Source: RGIG4576 sp964536025 (GTDB lineage: Bacteria; Bacteroidota; Bacteroidia; Bacteroidales; Muribaculaceae). Taken from it: 64,000 nt of DNA. The notes below the pieces were generated by a model that searched no databases, was not told where the DNA came from, and saw only the letters and a list, made by a program, of their open reading frames with translations. Position 1 is the first letter of the stretch, and every line of letters begins with the position of its first letter. Shown here in pieces: positions 18,052 to 27,279 of the stretch. The position numbers and the translations under genes are program-made. The stretch covers positions 66,894-130,893 of the forward strand of contig CAZHXA010000001.1 in NCBI GenBank assembly GCA_964536025.1, read 5' to 3'.

Positions 18052-18834
18052 TCAATTTGCAGATTGTCGTCTACGATTTTTTGCTATTATTTCTTTAGCC
18101 AATTGAATGTGGCTTGTTGCCCCACGACTTGAGGGGTCATAAAGTATTGCCGGAAGTCCATGACTGGGAGCTTCACTCAATCTGATATTACGCGGAATCA
18201 CTGTATCAAATACCATATCGGCAAAATGTCCTTTCAATTCCTCATAAATTTGATTTGCAAGTCGTAAACGTGCATCATACATAGTAAGCAAAAAGCCTTC
18301 TATTTGTAATGCAGGATTTAGTTTCGATTTAATTATACGTATAGTATTCAACAGCTTGCTAATACCTTCCAAAGCAAAATATTCAGCCTGAACAGGTATT
18401 ATTACCGAATCGGCGGCAGTAAGAGCATTAACAGTAATGAGTCCAAGCGAAGGGCTACAGTCTATCAACATAAAGTCATATTTATCTTTCACTTGCTCCA
18501 ATAACATGCGTAACACTTTCTCCCTGTTAGGCTTATTTATCAATTCCAACTCTGCACCCACAAGGTCTATACGAGAGCCAACCAATTCAAGCTTTTCCAC
18601 ACAAGTTTTCACTTGCGTACCTTCTAAAGGATAATCATCGACCAAACATTCATATATCGAAGACGACATTTGCTTCGGGTCTATACCAAGTCCCGAAGTT
18701 GCATTGGCCTGAGGATCGGCGTCAATAATCAATACTTTTTTTCCTTGCATTGCAAGAGAAGCTGCAAGGTTTATCGAGGTGGTGGTTTTACCCACACCTC
18801 CTTTTTGATTAGCTATTGCAATTATCTTTCCCAT
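18052..18834 (-). CDS. parA: Chromosome partitioning ATPase ParA/Soj
   Basis: Deviant Walker-type ATPase that positions ParB-DNA complexes. The P-loop KGGVGKTTT is at residues 11-19, with the signature Lys. The Walker A' region DADPQANATSGLG (39-51) and Walker B LIDCSPSLG (about 121-129) are both intact. Length 260 and the absence of an N-terminal DNA-binding domain mark the chromosomal Soj type. First gene of the parAB-DUF5683-mltD run. The roughly 200 bp upstream are AT-rich, without a clean promoter match. Confidence 0.96.
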   Translation of the reverse strand: MGKIIAIANQKGGVGKTTTSINLAASLAMQGKKVLIIDADPQANATSGLGIDPKQMSSSIYECLVDDYPLEGTQVKTCVEKLELVGSRIDLVGAELELINKPNREKVLRMLLEQVKDKYDFMLIDCSPSLGLITVNALTAADSVIIPVQAEYFALEGISKLLNTIRIIKSKLNPALQIEGFLLTMYDARLRLANQIYEELKGHFADMVFDTVIPRNIRLSEAPSHGLPAILYDPSSRGATSHIQLAKEIIAKNRRRQSAN

Positions 18835-19034
18835 ATTGTATTATTTACAATGCAAAGGAATTATTTTTTAAAGATATACACCTAATTTTCAATCATAAAA
18901 ATGACAAAATTGTTGATAAGTGGGCTTTTTTGTTAATAACTACAACTTCTCAAAAAAAAGAAAATGCAATGCCTCCTTTTTTCAAGCAATGACATTACAC
19001 TTTCTCACACTTCTTTTTTACCTATATATTAAGA

Positions 19035-19619
19035 TTAAACCGTCTTTTCAAAAAAGGAGCAAACCTCACAACAATCTTTCATCAAATCATTTTGTGCCAA
19101 AGAATCTACTTTAAAACATATTTTCTCCGACTCATTAGAAGTTGCATTTCTACTTTTTCTATGCCTTGGCGTACGTTTTCTCACATTAGTACTTCTATCT
19201 TTCTTATGATTGCGAATACTCATTTGAACAGCATTTTCAGTCTTTAAGAACATTAACAATTGTTGCGGAGTAAGCAATTGTTTCATCTTTCCAACATATT
19301 TCTCTTGAACATCCAATATATTCTTTTTAAACTTCAACATACCAACGACCTCATCATAAGCTTGATTGGATGTCATATTTTCCGGTTTTACTTTCGATTT
19401 TTTTGGCAATTTTATTGCAAATATCGCCCTATTATAATCCTTGTAAATAGGCAAAAATTCTTTCATTTGCTCATCACTAAGACCAAGTTTCTTTTGCATC
19501 ATTTGAGCTTTTCCATTCAATATTTTTTCCATATCATCTTCACTTAACGCTTTCGGCTGAGCAACGATACTCAATGAAAAAGTCAGAATCAATGAAATAA
19601 TCAATATAATCTTCTTCAT
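19035..19619 (-). CDS. Periplasmic LTxxQ-motif (Spy/CpxP-like) protein
   Basis: Secreted protein of about 194 residues. The chosen ATG (19619) gives a clean signal peptide (MKKIILIISLILTFSLS...AQ); an upstream in-frame ATG at 19652 would overlap the preceding gene. Two LTxxQ-like motifs, LSDEQ (about 48-52) and LTPQQ (about 117-121), in a helical region suggest a Spy/CpxP-type chaperone or stress sensor. The basic C-terminal part ends with three Cys in DCCEVC, which is unusual. Third gene of a sigma factor/one-TM protein/LTxxQ set, so probably a target or feedback component of that sigma factor. Confidence 0.7.
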   Translation of the reverse strand: MKKIILIISLILTFSLSIVAQPKALSEDDMEKILNGKAQMMQKKLGLSDEQMKEFLPIYKDYNRAIFAIKLPKKSKVKPENMTSNQAYDEVVGMLKFKKNILDVQEKYVGKMKQLLTPQQLLMFLKTENAVQMSIRNHKKDRSTNVRKRTPRHRKSRNATSNESEKICFKVDSLAQNDLMKDCCEVCSFFEKTV

Positions 19620-19641
19620 ATCTATTATTTTTTTAATAAGT

Positions 19642-19980
19642 TTATTGTTCATATTCCGGAATATCTTCTATTACATAGGAACTCACACACATGAGTTCTT
19701 CATCACTCAATGAGTTCAACACTTCGCTTAACGTCATGCTGTTTTGATACTTTTCATATTCGCTCTCATTATTTAAATTAGTAAATAGTAATACCACAAG
19801 CAATAACACTGCAGCAACAGGTATCAATACACGACCTAAACGCATGATGACATTACGCTTTTCACTTCGGCTTGATTTTCTCACTGCCACATCGGCACTG
19901 CGAGCTATTAATCGAGCCACATAATCATTGTCTTCCTTATAAGGCATTCTTTTTCCAGCAATTTTCTCCAGCTCTTTCAT
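19642..19980 (-). CDS. One-TM protein partner of the ECF sigma factor, possible anti-sigma
   Basis: A 112-residue protein with a basic cytoplasmic N-terminus, one membrane helix (VLIPVAAVLLLVVLLF, about residues 50-67) and a short acidic periplasmic tail. Its ATG overlaps the sigma factor stop by 4 bp, so the two are translationally coupled. That arrangement is typical of an anti-sigma factor. It has no zinc-binding HxxxCxxC motif, so it is not a ZAS-type anti-sigma, and the cytoplasmic part (about 50 residues) is short. Function is inferred from position only. Confidence 0.65.
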   Translation of the reverse strand: MKELEKIAGKRMPYKEDNDYVARLIARSADVAVRKSSRSEKRNVIMRLGRVLIPVAAVLLLVVLLFTNLNNESEYEKYQNSMTLSEVLNSLSDEELMCVSSYVIEDIPEYEQ

Positions 19981-20537
19981 AACATATTATTTTTTACATA
20001 TTTCTTAATTTTTTCTACCGCAAAATGATAATTTGATTTAAGCGTACTCACATTTTTGCCGGTTATTTCAGCTATTTGTTCATACGGCATATCATCATAG
20101 TAACGCATATTGAAAGCCAGACGCTGTTGTGTGGGCAATTTCAATAACGCTTCTTGGAAAAGCACTTCTACCGAGGTTGGACCAAGTTCCGTTTCAGCAT
20201 ATAGCGTTTCTTTCAATCGGTCACCCAAACCTTCTCCATCAAGTGATTGAAACAATCCGCATCTACGTCGCAACACTTGCAAAGCCTCATTGGTTGCAAT
20301 CGTATATATCCATGTAAGCAAAGAACTCCCTCCTTTAAAGCTTTCCAGCTTGCTGAAAATCTTGATTGAAGTTTCTTGCATTGCATCTTCGGCATCCTCC
20401 TTACTCACCACTATACGGCGTATATGCCAATATAAGCGTTCTCCATAAACATTGAGCAATATTCTGAAGCCCTTTTCTCGTTCATGGCAGTTTCGGAGCA
20501 TACCCAATAGCTCTATTTCTGTAAGTTTGCAATCCAT
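19977..20537 (-). CDS. ECF RNA polymerase sigma factor
   Basis: Group 4 sigma factor. Region 2 covers about residues 25-95, with the DAEDAMQETSIKIF and LLTWIYTIATNEA segments. Region 4 covers about 125-175, with LPTQQRLAFNMRYYDDMPYEQIAEITG and a helix-turn-helix (STLKSNYHFAVEKIKK). I chose the ATG at 20537 (MDCKL...); the three-codon longer frame would start with TTG. It is followed with a 4-bp overlap by a one-TM protein and then an LTxxQ periplasmic protein, suggesting an envelope-stress circuit. It is divergent from mltG. Confidence 0.9.
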   Translation of the reverse strand: MDCKLTEIELLGMLRNCHEREKGFRILLNVYGERLYWHIRRIVVSKEDAEDAMQETSIKIFSKLESFKGGSSLLTWIYTIATNEALQVLRRRCGLFQSLDGEGLGDRLKETLYAETELGPTSVEVLFQEALLKLPTQQRLAFNMRYYDDMPYEQIAEITGKNVSTLKSNYHFAVEKIKKYVKNNML

Positions 20538-20684
20538 TTCAATCAAATGCGTACTATCATTTTGCTTTCACTTATTTTGATACAATACAGAGTGTAAAGT
20601 TTAAATTATTACCGCAAAAAAATGAAAAACGACAGTCTTATGCAATCAAATTCATAGTTTTTTCACTCTTTCATTTCTTTATAC

Positions 20685-20692
20685 TATCTTTG
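20685..20692 (+). promoter_or_regulatory. Putative -7 box of mltG
   Basis: TATCTTTG, 29 bp before the mltG ATG, matches TAnnTTTG exactly. No TTG is present at the expected -33 distance. Confidence 0.5.
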
Positions 20693-20721
20693 TTGCTCAG
20701 ACATTTATATCAGTTCTTAAC

Positions 20722-21735
20722 ATGAAACGAATTATATTAATAAGTTTAACTTCTTTTGCCGTAATTGCAATAGCTCTAAGCATTTACTTAAAACCCTTCT
20801 TTTTCTCTAACATCGAAAAAGATACTGTTATATACATCTATCCCAATGTAACTAACAATGAATTTTGTGATTCATTAAAATCGCATTTAGGAATAGGATT
20901 CGGAGAAAGAACATCAAAAATATTAAACCTGCTTAATGTAAACTTGAGTAATCGCATAGGTGCTTACAAAGTAACTACACTTATGTCGCCTTACAAAGCT
21001 GCCCGACTGTTACAACGTGGCAGACAGACAGGCATAAAATTTTCTTTCAACAACATCAAAACAGTAAATCAATTTGCCGAACGTGTAAGTCGAAAACTTT
21101 TAATAGATAAAGACTCTTTGCTTGCACTACTTAAAGACAAAGACTTTTGTAAAACATACGGCAAAACGCCCGAAACAATAGTTTCTATTTTCCAACCGGA
21201 TACATACGAGTATTATTGGACTGTTTCACCAAAAGATTTTATCGACAATCAATTTACCTATTATAATCGCTTTTGGAATGATGAAAGAAAAGCTAAAGCT
21301 GATGCAATGGGGCTTACTTTAGACGATGTTGTTACAATAGGCTCTATCGTTGAAGAAGAAATTGCTAAACATGATGAAGCCGGCAAAGTAGCCCGACTTT
21401 ACATAAATCGTCTTAAAAAAGGTATGCTATTACAAGCCGACCCAACAGTCAAATTTGCCATTGGCGATTTTTCACTACGACGCATTTATGGTTCTATGCT
21501 GAAAATCAACTCGCCTTATAATACTTATGTGTATAAAGGATTGCCTCCCGGTCCAATTCGTTTTGTGGAAAAACACACGATTGACGCTGTTTTGAATGCC
21601 CCGGAGCATAATTTCATTTATATGTGTGCCAAAGAAGACTTTTCGGGAAGGCACAATTTCACGGCAAGTTATAACGAACATAAAGCAAATGCTCGACACT
21701 ATCAACAAGCATTAAACCGACGTGGAATAAGATAA
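20722..21735 (+). CDS. mltG: Endolytic murein transglycosylase MltG
   Basis: Inner-membrane enzyme of the YceG family that cleaves nascent glycan strands and so sets their length. One N-terminal membrane helix (residues 4-25) is followed by the periplasmic YceG domain. The catalytic Glu lies in GSIVEEEI (about 207-214). The conserved QADPTVKFA and SPYNTYVYKGLPPGPI segments are intact. Length 337 is normal. It stands alone on the plus strand between divergent sigma factor and convergent MFS genes, with a 19-bp gap to the MFS stop. Confidence 0.94.
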   Translation: MKRIILISLTSFAVIAIALSIYLKPFFFSNIEKDTVIYIYPNVTNNEFCDSLKSHLGIGFGERTSKILNLLNVNLSNRIGAYKVTTLMSPYKAARLLQRGRQTGIKFSFNNIKTVNQFAERVSRKLLIDKDSLLALLKDKDFCKTYGKTPETIVSIFQPDTYEYYWTVSPKDFIDNQFTYYNRFWNDERKAKADAMGLTLDDVVTIGSIVEEEIAKHDEAGKVARLYINRLKKGMLLQADPTVKFAIGDFSLRRIYGSMLKINSPYNTYVYKGLPPGPIRFVEKHTIDAVLNAPEHNFIYMCAKEDFSGRHNFTASYNEHKANARHYQQALNRRGIR

Positions 21736-21754
21736 AGCCGGTTCAACGCTCGTT

Positions 21755-22936
21755 TTATCTCACTCTATTGACAAGGTAATGCTTACGTACCACCATAAAA
21801 TATGTTGATACGCCTATTATTTCGGCTAACACGGCACTCCAAAAGGTCGCATGATAATTAATAGTTTCGGCAATAATTCCTCCGAGCATTATACCTATGC
21901 CTAACCCCAAGTCCCAAGAGGTAAGCAATGTAGAATTTGCAGTACCTCGTTGTGTGTGTGGTGCAAGATTTATAAACATGCTCTGATATGCAGGGAACAG
22001 ATGTCCGTTCCCAAGACCTATTACAAGTGCCGATAAATAATAAGCCCACATTTCATGCACTCCGGCAAATAAAGTGTAGCCTACAAGCGAAATTACCACT
22101 CCGATGGCTGCATTATAAGTAATTTTCCCTCGACGTAAAGTGCGACTGCCTAAAACACGCGAAGTCATGAGTCCCAAAGCTAAAATCATAAAATAGGTTC
22201 CTGTGCCACTCGTTATGCCAAGCGATTCTTTACCGTAAATAGCCAAATAAGTGGACAGAACTCCATAAGCAAAGCCAAAACAAGCAATCGAAATTCCTAC
22301 ACGCCAACCTTTTACAAGAAAAAAACGGTCCAAGCTTAACGGTCCTTTGCGTTTTGCTATTTCTTGTTGTCGTGACTCTATGGTTGAAATTATGACAAAA
22401 CCTATTCCTGCCGAAATCAATGACAACAGAAATAAAAACTTAAAATCAGGATAAATGTGATAAACCCACAAAGCCACACTCGGACCCAATGCCATAGCCA
22501 TATTGTTACTCAATCCATAGTAACCTATACCCTCGGCACGACGTTCCGGATATAGTACATCTATTGCTATAGTACTATTTGCCACCGTTGACGAGCCTAA
22601 TGTCAACCCATGAGCCGTGCGTATTATTGCAAAAATGAGTAAAGTTCCGGCTACCAGATAGCCGGCAAAAAACAAAACAAACCCAAAATAACAAAATAAA
22701 AGCACACGTTTTCGTGGAAAATTATCCACTATAAAACCGCTAAACGGACGCACCAACAACGCAGCTATCGTAAAGCCACTCAACACAATACCTATGGTGT
22801 CCTTATCGGCTTGAAATGTATCTTTAAGATACAAAGGAAGCAAAGGCATTGTGAGATAGAAAGCAAAAAATAACAAAAAGTTACCTAACATTGCCTTCAC
22901 AAAATTCCTATTCCACAATTTTTTCTGTCCTTCCAT
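21755..22936 (-). CDS. MFS transporter
   Basis: Major facilitator superfamily inner-membrane transporter with about twelve hydrophobic helices over 393 residues. The loop 2-3 motif is recognisable in RPFSGFIVDNFPRKR (about residues 59-73), of the drug-efflux/YfcJ-like type. The ATG at 22936 (MEGQKKLWN) is preferred over a TTG four codons upstream. The substrate cannot be told. It has no regulator beside it and is followed by the convergent mltG gene. Confidence 0.88.
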   Translation of the reverse strand: MEGQKKLWNRNFVKAMLGNFLLFFAFYLTMPLLPLYLKDTFQADKDTIGIVLSGFTIAALLVRPFSGFIVDNFPRKRVLLFCYFGFVLFFAGYLVAGTLLIFAIIRTAHGLTLGSSTVANSTIAIDVLYPERRAEGIGYYGLSNNMAMALGPSVALWVYHIYPDFKFLFLLSLISAGIGFVIISTIESRQQEIAKRKGPLSLDRFFLVKGWRVGISIACFGFAYGVLSTYLAIYGKESLGITSGTGTYFMILALGLMTSRVLGSRTLRRGKITYNAAIGVVISLVGYTLFAGVHEMWAYYLSALVIGLGNGHLFPAYQSMFINLAPHTQRGTANSTLLTSWDLGLGIGIMLGGIIAETINYHATFWSAVLAEIIGVSTYFMVVRKHYLVNRVR

Positions 22937-23034
22937 ATTTTCATTCAAATTTTAAAGACATATATTGCAATGAAATCGTTTTCCCATTGTGAAAAAACGA
23001 TTTCATTTAAAGCTTTAATTTTGCTAAAAAAGCA

Positions 23035-24414
23035 TTATTTCAACAACTCTCCAAGAAGTGTTGCCGAAGTTGCACTATTCACTTTTACCATTACGCAATC
23101 GCCCACTTTGGTATCTCCGGCAGGGAAAACAATCACCTTGTTTTGTTGCGTGCGTCCAAACATATCTTCACGCGAACGCTTTGAATATCCTTCTACAAGC
23201 ACCTCAAATGTTTTTCCTACATCACGAAGATTACTTTGATGAGACAATTCATTTTGCAATGCTATCATACGATTCAAACGGTCTATCTTAACTTCTTCTG
23301 AAATATTATCGGGCAAGTGCTTTGAAGCAAATGTTCCAGGACGTTCAGAATATTTAAACATAAAAGCCGAATCAAATCCCACTTCACGCATCAAGCTTAA
23401 AGTTTCTTGGAAGTCTTCTTCACTTTCATCATGGAATCCGGTGAACATATCTGTGGAAATTCCACAATCAGGCATTGCTTTGCGTATTGCCACAATACGA
23501 TCAAGATACCACTCTCTCGTGTACTTGCGGTTCATAGCTTTCAACACACTGTTGCTACCACTTTGTACTGGCAAATGTATATGCTTGCACACATTTGACT
23601 TGCGAGCCATCATGGCAATGATTTCATCGCTCATATCCTTAGGATGTGAAGTTGTGAAACGCACACGCATTTCAGGAGCGGCATCGGCTACTATTTCAAG
23701 CAATCCGGCAAAATCCACCACACTGCCATCAGCATTTACATAATTATATGAATTAACATTTTGCCCCAACAAAATCACCTCTTTAAAACCTTTGGCTTGA
23801 AGATCTCGAAGTTCATTGAGTATGCTACCCGGTTCACGGCTTCGTTCACGTCCGCGAGTATAAGGCACAATACAATAAGAACAGAAGTTATTACAACCTC
23901 TCATTATGCTTATATAACCGCTTATATTATTGCTACCTATACGCGAAGGGATGACATCACGATAAGTTTCGGTAGTCGACAAATCAATGTTTATGGCACT
24001 TTCACCGTTTTCAACAGCAGTAATCAGATTTGGCAAATCTAAATAAGCATCAGGACCTGCTACAAGATCAACCCCGTGATTATTGATGAGTTCATCTTTC
24101 ATGCGTTCTGCCATACAGCCTATTATACCCACTATCATCTTCCCACCTTTTTTCTTTTTCAAAGCGGCAAGCTGTTGCAAACGCGAAAAAATCTTCTGTT
24201 CTGCATTATCACGTATTGAGCACGTATTGATGAGTATTGCATCACAGTCGTCAATATTTTCGGTTACTCCGTAACCGGCTAATTTCATCACCGAAGCCAC
24301 AACTTCGCTATCGGCAACATTCATTTGACAACCATAAGTTTCTATAAAAAGTTTTTTAGCAAACTCTTCGCTCGCGTAGGAGAGTTTCATATTATTAGGA
24401 TTAATCTTTTCCAT
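23035..24414 (-). CDS. miaB: tRNA-2-methylthio-N6-dimethylallyladenosine synthase
   Basis: Radical-SAM methylthiotransferase acting on i6A37 in tRNAs that read UNN codons. The N-terminal UPF0004 domain has the auxiliary-cluster Cys29, Cys65 and Cys100. The radical-SAM motif is RGCNNFCSYC (Cys174, Cys178, Cys181). A C-terminal TRAM domain (about 385-455) ends the protein. Length 459 is normal. MiaB rather than RimO or MtaB is favoured by the YGCQMNVADSE start and the RTQQNKVIVFP tail. Confidence 0.95.
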   Translation of the reverse strand: MEKINPNNMKLSYASEEFAKKLFIETYGCQMNVADSEVVASVMKLAGYGVTENIDDCDAILINTCSIRDNAEQKIFSRLQQLAALKKKKGGKMIVGIIGCMAERMKDELINNHGVDLVAGPDAYLDLPNLITAVENGESAINIDLSTTETYRDVIPSRIGSNNISGYISIMRGCNNFCSYCIVPYTRGRERSREPGSILNELRDLQAKGFKEVILLGQNVNSYNYVNADGSVVDFAGLLEIVADAAPEMRVRFTTSHPKDMSDEIIAMMARKSNVCKHIHLPVQSGSNSVLKAMNRKYTREWYLDRIVAIRKAMPDCGISTDMFTGFHDESEEDFQETLSLMREVGFDSAFMFKYSERPGTFASKHLPDNISEEVKIDRLNRMIALQNELSHQSNLRDVGKTFEVLVEGYSKRSREDMFGRTQQNKVIVFPAGDTKVGDCVMVKVNSATSATLLGELLK

Positions 24415-24439
24415 AACTATCTTGTCTTATAAGCAAATG

Positions 24440-24447
24440 CAAAGTTA
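24440..24447 (-). promoter_or_regulatory. Putative -7 box of miaB
   Basis: TAACTTTG on the minus strand, 25 bp before the ATG. The nearest TTG is 25 bp further upstream, outside the usual spacing. Confidence 0.45.
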
Positions 24448-24500
24448 ATTATATTTTTTTGAGTTAAAAACACAATCAAATATAATTCTGCAAATAAGCA

Positions 24501-24531
24501 GTTAGGACAGACTACAAAAGCCTGTCCTAAC
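24501..24531 (-). terminator. Hairpin after the CoA-transferase gene
   Basis: GTTAGGACAG (24501-24510) pairs perfectly with CTGTCCTAAC (24522-24531), 10 bp with an 11-nt loop, located 27 bp past the stop. It has little T-tract on the minus strand. Confidence 0.65.
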
Positions 24532-24558
24532 AAAAACAATTTATTTCACAGAATGATT

Positions 24559-26040
24559 TTAAAATTTAGCAGCTTTCATTGTACCGTCGGTTGCAAGAGC
24601 CGCATGGAAAGCAAAAGCCGATTGAAGTGTGTGCGGTGTGTGTCCCCCTTTACCCATAGCCAAATATTCTCGAAGCAACGGACGATAATCGGGGTGTGCA
24701 CAATTTTCTATTACTTCTTTAGCACGTTGAATAGGTGATTTACCTCGTAAATCGGCAATACCTTGATCGGTTATCACAACATCTACCGAGTGTTCACTAT
24801 GATCAAGATGAGAAACCATAGGCACAATGTTGCTTATGGCACCTTCTTTTGACTCTGACGGGCAACTGAAGATTGAAATGTATGCATTACGAGTAAAATC
24901 GCCCGAACCACCTATACCGTTCATCATTTTCACGCCCGAAATGTGAGTTGAGTTCACATTTCCAAATATATCGGCTTCAATAGCTGTATTCATTGAAATA
25001 ACGCCAAGACGACGCACTATTTCAGGGTGATTTGATATTTCACACGGACGAAGAAGTAATTTATCGCCCAACTTATCTATATTGTCGAAGAAAAGTTTAT
25101 TGGCATCATTAGAGAATGTCATTGAGCTTGAACTTGCAAACTTACATTTTCCGCTCAACAATAAGTTCACCACTGCATCTTGCACCACTTCGGTGTACAT
25201 TTCAAACACCGGAACTTCAGGATTGGCTTCAAGGCTTGCAAGCACTGCATTGGCAATATTTCCCACACCCGATTGCAACGGAAGGAATGTTTTAGGGATG
25301 CGTCCTGCACGCATTTCGCCCAATAGGAAATCACATACGAAATGACCTATACGCATGGTTTTCTCGTCCACTGGAGAGAATGCACCTCCTCCTATTGAAA
25401 CGCTTGTTTTCACCACTCCGACAATTTTTTTAGGGTCTACTTTCAACGTAGCACAACCTATTCGGTCGCTTGCCTTGTAAATAGGTATTTCGCGACGATA
25501 AGGAGGGTCAAGTGGCACATAAATATCGTGTAATCCGCGTATTTCGGCAGGAATTTGGTCATTAAGTTCAATAATGATTTTATCGGCAAGAGCTGCAAGA
25601 GTCGGAATATTTCCCAAACCTGTTCCAAGCACTATTTCGCCGTCATCGGTTACCGATTGAGCTTCAATAATCGCAATATTTATTTTCCCAAATGTTCCTT
25701 GACGTATTTTTTGAGCCAATTCGCTCAAATGCAAATCAAAATAGTTCAATTGATGGCTGTTAGCTCCTGCACGCAAATCTTTATTTCCCTGATATGGAGT
25801 ACGTTTATCAAGAGCATTGGCACGAGTAAGAGCACCATCGGTTGAGTCATTGGTTGAAGCACCTGTAAAAAGATTTATTTTAAACTCGCGTCCCGCAGCA
25901 TGTTCTTTTTCGGCTTTTTCAGCAATAGCCACCGGCACGACTTTAGGAGTACCCGCAGCAGTAAAGCCCGAAGTACCAACATTATCACCATGTTTTACAT
26001 ATTCTGCAGCTTCTTGAGCTGTAATGAAAGGTAATGCCAT
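24559..26040 (-). CDS. Acetyl-CoA hydrolase/transferase-family CoA-transferase
   Basis: Class I CoA-transferase of the acetyl-CoA hydrolase/succinyl-CoA:acetate type, 493 residues. The two Rossmann-like halves are seen, with the GTGLGNIPT segment in the first and NGIGGSGDF (about 374-382) in the second. By comparison with the acetate-forming enzyme AarC, the likely catalytic glutamate is in MYTEVVQD near residue 284. In succinate- and propionate-producing Bacteroidales such enzymes commonly move CoA between succinate, acetate and propionate, so true hydrolase activity is unlikely. The acceptor is not determined by sequence. Single gene ending in a hairpin. Confidence 0.9.
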   Translation of the reverse strand: MALPFITAQEAAEYVKHGDNVGTSGFTAAGTPKVVPVAIAEKAEKEHAAGREFKINLFTGASTNDSTDGALTRANALDKRTPYQGNKDLRAGANSHQLNYFDLHLSELAQKIRQGTFGKINIAIIEAQSVTDDGEIVLGTGLGNIPTLAALADKIIIELNDQIPAEIRGLHDIYVPLDPPYRREIPIYKASDRIGCATLKVDPKKIVGVVKTSVSIGGGAFSPVDEKTMRIGHFVCDFLLGEMRAGRIPKTFLPLQSGVGNIANAVLASLEANPEVPVFEMYTEVVQDAVVNLLLSGKCKFASSSSMTFSNDANKLFFDNIDKLGDKLLLRPCEISNHPEIVRRLGVISMNTAIEADIFGNVNSTHISGVKMMNGIGGSGDFTRNAYISIFSCPSESKEGAISNIVPMVSHLDHSEHSVDVVITDQGIADLRGKSPIQRAKEVIENCAHPDYRPLLREYLAMGKGGHTPHTLQSAFAFHAALATDGTMKAAKF

Positions 26041-26082
26041 AATTCTTAATGTTTTTAGATTTAATTGTTATAGTTTTGTTGT

Positions 26083-26460
26083 TTAATATTTTCGTTTCAA
26101 TATCTCGTGAGCAATCACGGCACGACGCAAATCAGACATTGCATCATCTAACGCCGTTTCGGCTTCATCATCTCTGTCGTAAGCAATGTCCTTTGTCACT
26201 TTTAACGAAGGTTCGGTAACATCACCCTTTAAAAATACTTTTGGAGTAGCTTTTACTTGCTTCGTTTCGGTCTTTTTTTGACGTTTTGGCTCTTTCTCCA
26301 TGACAACAGCCTTTTTTTCCACAGGCACAGCCACTTCAGGCATGCGTTTCGATTTCTCTGTAACAAGCGATTTAGCTTGGTTTCGCATTTCGGCAAAAAC
26401 GCCATAAAACACGATTCCCGCAATTACCATAGGCACCAATATTTCATCAAGTCCTTCCAT
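26083..26460 (-). CDS. Small membrane-anchored protein of unknown function
   Basis: A 125-residue protein with one N-terminal membrane helix (about residues 5-22, ILVPMVIAGIVFYGVF). A Lys/Glu-rich low-complexity stretch follows, then a short acidic-to-basic C-terminal helix (DDAMSDLRRAVIAHEILKRKY) that looks like the conserved part. The ATG at 26460 is preferred to an upstream TTG. It lies 42 bp upstream of the CoA-transferase on the same strand and could share its transcript. I do not recognise the family. Confidence 0.65.
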   Translation of the reverse strand: MEGLDEILVPMVIAGIVFYGVFAEMRNQAKSLVTEKSKRMPEVAVPVEKKAVVMEKEPKRQKKTETKQVKATPKVFLKGDVTEPSLKVTKDIAYDRDDEAETALDDAMSDLRRAVIAHEILKRKY

Positions 26461-26530
26461 ATACACTTGTTTACATGCCAAAAGTAACAAAAAAATCCCA
26501 TATTCTTCAGCTTTTTTGTAAGATAAACAA

Positions 26531-26566
26531 AAAATCCTCTCATGACATTCATCATGAAAGGATTTT
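26531..26566 (-). terminator. Terminator after the 226-residue secreted protein gene
   Basis: A near-perfect 15-bp stem: AAAATCCTCTCATGA at 26531-26545 pairs, with one mismatch, with TCATGAAAGGATTTT at 26552-26566. A run of T follows on the minus strand, 18 bp past the stop. Confidence 0.85.
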
Positions 26567-26583
26567 ACAGTACCTATTGATTA

Positions 26584-27258
26584 TCATTCTTGGAAGAAAT
26601 CCAAAATTTTCTCCAAACTTTCTGTTTTCTTCCACTTGATTTTGTTCTTTTTAAGGAATTGTTTCCATTCATCCATTCTATCGGCAGGAACAATCATTTC
26701 AAGTGATTTTTTATTGGCTTCAATGTCCAGTTTTCCTATACGCATATAATATCGGCTACGCACGCCAAGGCTTATACCGTCTTTTTTGTTTTGCAACAAC
26801 AAGCCATGTTGCGGATTGTTCATCCCGGCAATTTCAAGCGAAGACAGATTTCGAGTCGATGCACTGTTCAGGCTTGCACCATAAGCTCCGGCATTTCCTT
26901 TCTGCACAGCATCAAAATCGGCATAATCAAGACGCAACACCATGTCGGAACCGCTTTGAGCTGTTACCTCCATCATTTGACCATCTATTTGAGTAAGGAC
27001 AAACTTTTTGCCATCAATCACCACACTATCCACTTCATTACCCATAGCAGAATAGATTTTATCATCGTTTTCGCTTATATAATGAAGCACATTACCCATA
27101 TAATGGATATTAAACTGAGCCACACTGTAATCCTTTCCTCGATACAAAGTACCTTCGGTAAAATCTTCATACATATACGGCCATTTCGTGTTTGGAGTAA
27201 ATGCTCCGGCTGTCAATGCCACTAAAGCCACAGCCACCGACAATACCGACTTTTTCAT
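26584..27258 (-). CDS. Secreted protein of unknown function next to C10 protease
   Basis: About 224 residues with an N-terminal signal peptide (MKKSVLSVAVALVALTAGAF). The rest is predicted soluble and mostly beta in the first part, ending in a Lys-rich helical segment (about 190-224). Two in-frame ATGs lie two codons apart; the MKKS start is preferred. It begins 21 bp after the C10 protease stop and ends at a terminator, so the two form a short operon. It might be an accessory, inhibitor or substrate-handling partner of the protease, but I recognise no domain. Confidence 0.7.
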   Translation of the reverse strand: MKKSVLSVAVALVALTAGAFTPNTKWPYMYEDFTEGTLYRGKDYSVAQFNIHYMGNVLHYISENDDKIYSAMGNEVDSVVIDGKKFVLTQIDGQMMEVTAQSGSDMVLRLDYADFDAVQKGNAGAYGASLNSASTRNLSSLEIAGMNNPQHGLLLQNKKDGISLGVRSRYYMRIGKLDIEANKKSLEMIVPADRMDEWKQFLKKNKIKWKKTESLEKILDFFQE

Positions 27259-27279
27259 AAACATTTCCTTTTACTTTTT

